Program-made: the position numbers and the translations under genes
Shown: positions 59,701 to 64,000 of the stretch, in pieces
Position numbering within the stretch: position 1 is the first letter of the stretch
How the letters are laid out: each line of letters begins with the position of its first letter
Origin: Schistosoma mansoni
Taxonomy: Eukaryota; Platyhelminthes; Trematoda; Strigeidida; Schistosomatidae
NCBI RefSeq assembly: GCF_000237925.1
Contig: NW_017386124.1
Coordinates: forward strand, 88,631 to 152,630
DNA length: 64,000 bases
Direction of reading: 5' to 3'
The notes under the pieces: generated by a model
Database searches by the model: none
Seen by the model: the letters and a program-made list of their open reading frames with translations, nothing else
What the model was told of the DNA's origin: nothing

Positions 59701-62700
59701 TGAAGCAAATGCCTGGTCAAATAACAGACACGTACTGATTAGGAACCAGCATCAAGATGAATTACTATAAATCTTACGGTTCATAGCTTCGAGTTCAAAT
59801 GACGCAACTACCTACCAATTACACTGACTGAAGATTGATTTATATCGAAATAGTTGAGAGTGACAGTTGTCTCATGGAATTCAATCTGTGACCAGTCGGT
59901 ATTATACTAAATGTGACACTTGAAAATTTCTGGTTTGACTCACTATTAACTGATGGGTGCACATTGCTTGGCTGTCACAAGCTCAGGTGTAATAACTTGT
60001 TGGTTCCTCTTAATTTTTCTGTATCCTGCAATCGATGTTAGTCTGTAACAAAAATCATCCCAAATATTCGCTTCTAGATCACTACAATTAACGGGTTAAA
60101 CTTTGCACGACAGTCAGCCAGTTTATTCATACATCTGTCCACAAATTAACCTTATAGGTGTGCATAAACCAAGTTTATCTATTGATCAATAAAACACCTC
60201 TGTTGAAATGGAATTTGTAATTTAAGCTAAAGACTTATTTGTCTAAACACATAAACGTTGATACAAGGAGTCAACAAATAGATATGCGCCATATATATCT
60301 TTCGATTAGTGTGACAGTTGGGTTACTGCCTGAGTGCCCATAACGAAGTTGATGGTTTTCTTAGGAAGCCATTCCCCGAGCCTTTGACCTAAAGGTCTGA
60401 TCCACAAGGTAGTGGAGCAACGTAAGAAGATGCAGTCTCATGGTAGCCGGTGACCAACAATAGGCTCATACGCCTTTTGTTTATCTAGGATCCTGGAGTC
60501 CATGTGCACCATTAGTTTGGAATCAGGATTTTCCAACTCCCCTGGGTGGATCCTCTGTATCCACCAACCCGGTTAAACCTCTGAACATTCGCTTTCCGTA
60601 CTTTCAATTCCGTAAACAACACCTTTGCCACGAGAAGGCAGTAAGTAGGACGTCCGTGGAAGTGGTCGTATGCTCATGGCCGTGTCAGTGCATTTCGGGA
60701 GGTAGAGATAACTCCTCCCACTCTCCAGCATACCACGGCATTTGGGACCAATGAAGAACTTTCAACACAAACAAATCGGTTATTCAGTATTCTCTACACC
60801 ACACACTGATTTCAATAAAAAACTTCATACTACTTACTACATATTTAGCTTCACAAGGACAATAAGCTATCAATGAACTTTGTCTTTGAATTTCAATGGC
60901 TTTCACAAATAATTTTTTATTACTGATAAAATGCAGAAAAAATTCAATCGGTAGACGTCTCTCAACAGGTACATGTAATAACCAATTTTTCAAAATTCTT
61001 TTTAATTCTTTTACCTCTTTCTTTTCTGTATAATTGATATTTGCATCACTTAATAAGTCATTCATGTAGGTACCACAAAAACCGACAGTATATGGTTTGT
61101 TTTTGCAAAATTTATCTGTTTTACTACGACAAATATCTGGACAATTTAGATGTGGATCAATCTCACGAAAGCATAAACCCAATCTACAGAGAGGAAGAAA
61201 TGAAACAATTAGTAATATAATAAGGATTTGCCAGTGTTTTAATGAAGAGCAGATCGTTTTGAGGAGAAAAAGACGAAATCTCTTCTCGAAGATGAATAAA
61301 CATGAAAAGAGGATTATTGGTTGAAGTGTCTCAATAATATTATGTTATCTCATAGACATTGAAACTGTCGATTTGATCTCATACGAAGATATGTACTTAC
61401 TGTACTGACTAACCTCCAATAGCATGGAATGGATATTTAGTGCAGCGTGATTTTCCTTATCCTTAACTTGATGCCTGTTCGTGATCCTGATTATATGACA
61501 CGTTTACTAAGCAATAAATTATTTAAGACTTGAAATTGCTGAATATGTGATAATAATGATAACCCACCTTTCTGATTGATTTGTTTATTTGACTCTACTC
61601 AGTAACTTCATCATGGAAAAGCAGAGGATGGAGCACAACTATATTCAGTTATTACATATAAATATGTCCTCCCAATCATTTACCACAGCAAACAGTCACT
61701 TATATTACTTTTCCCTACTACTATAATATTGTTCCTTCATAATCATTGCATGAGACTCGTTATCCTAGCAAAAGGTTTATGGTATACTGACATTAATCTC
61801 ATGAATTTCTTACATATAAAATTATCTTCATTACTTCTATTGATTTTTGATTCTATTATGCCTTTTCGTGGTCGATTTAATTAGTTACACCTTTGTAAAA
61901 CATTTTAGCTACTGCCCGCAAATGCCGTGGTACGGCCGAGAATGGGGAGAGTCCATTCTCCCTCTCGAAATGCTCTCACATGGCCAGTGAATATATAGCC
62001 TCTGCCAGGGAAGTCCTACTCACTGCCTTCTCGTGGCAAAGGTGTTGTTTACGAAAGTGAGGGGATGAAAAGCAAATGTCCGGCGCTTTAACCGGGTTGG
62101 TGGACACGGAAAGTCCACCTAGGGGAGTTGAAAAACCCTGATTCCAAACCAATGGTACACATTGGCTCCAGTATCCTGAAGGAACAAATGGCGTATGAAC
62201 CCATCGTAGGTCACCGGCTAACATGGGACTGCATCTCCTCACGATGTTCCACTGCCTTGTGGACTAGACCTTTAGGTCGAAGGCTCCGGATGTGCCCCCC
62301 TAAGAAAACCACCTGCTTTAGTTCGGGCACCTGGGCAGTATCACAGTCGTCGCACAAATCACATTTGACAATAAACAAATAAATGGAAATTTGTTTTTTT
62401 ACCTATAAATAATATCCAGTATAGCTCTAAATATTTTTGTATTCCTTGATAATGCTCTATTGTACACTTCTTTGACCCATTTTAAATTATTCATTAATTC
62501 ACAATTAATTCGCATTACAACTGGATTACCAAAATTTTTTGTTGATGTATGTATAACTAGATTAAGCATATTTAAATAATCTTTTGATTTTAATATACTA
62601 TTCGGTGGTATGACAATATCTAAATCCTTATCTTCTATAAATCTTCCAGACATTAATGTATCATAATAAACTTTCGTTGCTTCTTCAATGAACTGAACAC

Positions 62701-62863
62701 GTTGTCCTTTTAATATTGGTGTACCACTACATTTCCATGCCAATGATGAAGGCCATGCTTCTTGATAAGTAAAGTATAATGGACTAGGATTACTGTATAA
62801 TGTATACAATGACGTGTATATAACAAATAAAGTAAAGAAATACATGTAGATGGAAACTGTCAT
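56440..62863 (-). CDS. EGF-domain single-pass membrane protein (4 exons seen, incomplete model)
   Basis: Supported minus-strand exons: 62863-62403, 61183-60838, 58623-58386 and 56799-56440. The first begins MTVSIYMYFFTLFVIYTSLY, a signal peptide, and runs into a region with no known domain. It joins in phase (split Arg) to the second, a Cys-rich segment (LGLCFREIDPHLNCPDICRS, KTDKFCKNKPYTVGFCGTY) ending CPCEAKYV. The third holds an EGF-like domain with the spacing C-x5-GGTC-x13-CQCPPAFKGTQCE and a trailing CEDKVGCAPFPC. The last ends in one membrane helix (GWIYVIVLHIGTILLWIHYI) and a short basic tail. Phases do not match between exons 2-3 or 3-4, so at least one small exon is missing at each place, or exon 2 uses another donor. 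A type I surface protein is inferred. I recognise no orthologue beyond the EGF domain. Confidence 0.65.
56796..58042. repeat. Left arm of a ~1.25-kb inverted repeat
   Basis: Reverse complement of 62742-64000 with scattered differences and about 12 bases net length difference. Contains, minus strand, the acceptor and first bases of the last exon and a truncated exon B copy (57546-57407). On the plus strand it contains the start of exon A (ATG, signal peptide, SLYTLYSNPSPLYF), which breaks off at AWPSSF-stop where homology ends. Confidence 0.9.
57407..57818 (-). pseudogene. Truncated duplicate of exon B and upstream intron
   Basis: 412 bp aligned without length change to 61044-61455, in the same orientation. 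The frame reads LGLCFREIDPHLNCPDICRS, KTDKFCKNKQYTVGFCGTYT, NDLLRDEGVN-stop, so the copy loses the last two thirds of exon B. It has a usable acceptor (CTCTGTAG), so inclusion would truncate the protein. Confidence 0.8.
58043..58385. other. Intron sequence left of the EGF exon
   Basis: Unique sequence between the left arm and the EGF exon; a missing small exon of the EGF gene could lie here, but none was identified. Confidence 0.35.
58386..58623 (-). CDS. EGF-domain gene, EGF exon
   Basis: 238 nt between AATTTCAG and TTTCCG|GTAAGT; the only open frame needs one base from the previous exon. Encodes TCSDIKGEHGCYSDSYCSNG, GTCVQNL, LLCQCPPAFKGTQCEYERNP and CEDKVGCAPFPC. Confidence 0.8.
58624..60235. 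other. Intron of the EGF-domain gene, unassigned
   Basis: AT-rich, with several short minus-strand frames. By phase a small exon (phase 0 in, one base out) should lie between 58624 and 60837 if exon B uses its GTAAGT donor; I could not pick it with confidence. Confidence 0.35.
60236..60750 (-). repeat. Family B SINE-like element in an intron of the EGF-domain gene
   Basis: Near full-length, more diverged copy: tail side TGTCTAAACACATAAACGTT (60240 on), 5' side GCATACCACGGCATTTGGGA (about 60727-60746). Same orientation as the host gene. Located 90 bp from the exon B donor. Confidence 0.8.
60838..61183 (-). CDS. EGF-domain gene, exon B (Cys-rich)
   Basis: 346 nt after TCTCTGTAG; the first A completes Arg from exon A, then 115 codons to AAATATGTA|GTAAGT. 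Eleven Cys, mostly in the first 45 and last 10 residues. The first 140 bases plus upstream intron are present again at 57407-57818 and, inverted, in the right arm. Confidence 0.75.
61456..61911. other. Intron A-B of the EGF-domain gene, unassigned
   Basis: AT-rich sequence between the triplicated segment and the plus-oriented family B copy; nothing recognised. Confidence 0.4.
61912..62375 (+). repeat. Family B SINE-like element, plus orientation
   Basis: From CTGCCCGCAAATGCCGTGGT to CAATAAACAAATAAATGG. Opposite orientation to the copy at 60236-60750, both inside the same gene. Lacks part of the usual 3' end before the A-rich tail. It ends only ~28 bp before the exon A donor. Confidence 0.8.
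62403..62863 (-). CDS. EGF-domain gene, exon A (signal peptide)
   Basis: 461 nt from ATG (62863-62861) to the donor in ATTTATAG|GTAAAA, leaving two bases. Encodes the signal peptide and about 130 residues ending SRNTKIFRAILDIIY. Its first 122 bases are duplicated in inverted orientation at about 57921-58042. Confidence 0.75.
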
Positions 62864-64000
62864 AATGGACTTAATATGGTACAAGTTATCAAAGTTATTA
62901 TCAAAAATACTTTTATAATCAATAAATAATTGAATATAAATTTAAACTGTTCTATCGATAACCCAATCAATAATATAGAAAATCACGCTGCACTAAATAT
63001 CCATTCCATGCTGTTGGAGGTTAGTCAGTACAGTAAGTACATATCTTCGTATGAGATCAAATCGACAGTTTCAATGTCTATGAGATAACATAATATTATT
63101 GAGACACTTCAACCAATAATCCTCTTTTCATGTTTATTCATCTTCGAGAGGAGATTTCGTCTTTTTCTCCTCAAAACGATCTGCTCTTCATTAAAACACT
63201 GGCAATGCTTTATTACATTATTAATTGTTTCATTTTTTCCTCTCTGTAGATTGGGTTTATGCTTTCGTGAGATTGATCCACATCTAAATTGTCCAGATAT
63301 TTGTCGTAGTAAAACAGATAAATTTTGCAAAAACAAACCATACACTGTCGGTTTTTGTGGTACCTACACAAATGACTTATTACGTGATGAAGGTGTAAAT
63401 TAACGGGAGTTACTTCAGCTTCGTCCCAGACATTCTTCGTGCCCTTCAGCAACCTAAAACCGAAGAAGGTGGGATTGGAGTGGAAACCTGCAGTTCAGTA
63501 ACTCAAAGTTCAGTCTTTAGTCAGTAACCCACACCCACTTATTCGAAATAGAGGATGCGATACAATATTTTTTGTCATAAAACTGCTAAATTGCTGCATC
63601 TGAACTACATTTACTCATCGTTTTCAGTATGTCGTTTCTGACTATTTTAAAACGTTGATTCAGGAAGTGTCCTGTTTAGTGCAGAATAAACTACAGGTCG
63701 TTAGACATGTAGAATTCATTGCAAAGACCTGCTTACTTCCATACGAATCCTCACTCCATCTTATATCTTACACAGTTTATACGACCTAATGAGAACTTCA
63801 TAACCAGTCAAGGAATATTCACAACTCTGTTACATCAAGTGGAGTCGGTGTTGCAGAAATTTGAACAACCGAAATCTGAACTCATCATACTCATCTACCC
63901 ACTGATCAAATTGACACTCCTACTAAACACACAATAAATACTGAAAATTCGATCAATAGTTATACATTTTCACAATTGTTTTTATTTATTTTCCAGCTTC
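62742..64000. repeat. Right arm of the inverted repeat, cut by the window end
   Basis: Reverse complement of 56796-58042. Holds the real 5' end of exon A (minus), then, on the plus strand, a truncated exon B copy (63244-63385; GLCFREIDPHLNCPDICRSK ... CGTYTNDLLRDEGVN-stop) and, at the last bases, acceptor TTATTTTCCAG plus CTTC, the start of a second copy of the last exon. The arm continues beyond the window. Confidence 0.9.
63244..63385 (+). pseudogene. Truncated exon B copy on the plus strand
   Basis: Third copy of the exon B start, in the right arm. It matches the left-arm copy including the DEGVN-stop end, but keeps KNKPYTVGFCG like the intact exon, whereas the left arm has KNKQYTVGFCG. 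Confidence 0.75.

Noticed and set aside
63719-63937. 72-codon frame identical to minus-strand 57077-56859 as a gene or exon
   Set aside because: It is the same sequence in the two inverted arms, so its duplication says nothing about selection. It starts at a non-ATG codon, and I could not connect it in phase with the EGF or last exon.
1-64000. CRISPR arrays, operons, prophage or bacterial features
   Set aside because: No regularly spaced short repeats, ribosome-binding-site-led gene runs or bacterial gene types; all supported genes are intron-split.

Overview
The window is AT-rich, repeat-crowded animal nuclear DNA. It most likely comes from a blood fluke (genus Schistosoma). The evidence is: (a) intron-split genes with GT/AG borders, short exons and large introns; (b) tRNA-like short repeats carrying the hammerhead-ribozyme layout known from Schistosoma; (c) RTE-like and CR1-like LINE fragments, Ty3/gypsy and Penelope-like relics of the kind common in schistosomes; (d) no bacterial gene organisation. 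Species identity is an inference. A run of 200 N at 8563-8762 is a scaffold gap.

Four host genes can be reconstructed by reading across introns. (1) Plus strand, 3932-15305: the C-terminal half of a TMEM62-like multi-pass membrane protein in five exons whose phases all match; its phosphoesterase part would lie left of the window. (2) Minus strand, 40136-34207: a complete four-exon CDC6-type replication-licensing ATPase, about 524 residues, with Walker A, Walker B, sensor and winged-helix parts. (3) Plus strand, 48448-53625: a complete three-exon FAM173/ATPSCKMT-type protein lysine methyltransferase, 216 residues. (4) Minus strand, 62863-56440: an incompletely resolved gene for a secreted or membrane protein with signal peptide, cysteine-rich segment, EGF-like domain and C-terminal membrane anchor.

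Nearly everything else is mobile DNA. The left end (1-3525) is an RTE-type LINE invaded by a 535-bp SINE-like element, which was itself invaded at its border by a 510-bp solo LTR; target-site duplications give the order. Introns of the TMEM62-like gene hold a second RTE fragment (minus), a head-to-head pair of LINE 3' ends around the gap, and a hammerhead repeat; a second hammerhead repeat follows its stop codon. 19.7-20.3 kb holds two tRNA-like elements in opposite orientation with decayed hammerheads. 24-27 kb holds a transposon-derived pseudogene and a gypsy pol relic. 43.9-45.9 kb holds a CR1-like LINE, 49-52.2 kb (an intron of gene 3) three more repeats, and 54.2-55.1 kb a Penelope-like relic. 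A ~0.5-kb repeat (called family B here) occurs in six substantial copies plus fragments.

The most unusual structure is at the right end. Arms of about 1.25 kb (56796-58042 and 62742-64000, the latter cut by the window end) are inverted copies flanking the 4.7-kb body of gene 4. Each arm carries the gene's 5' end in one orientation and the start of its last coding exon in the other, so inversion between the arms would be predicted to leave the gene readable from the other strand. This is inference from sequence layout.
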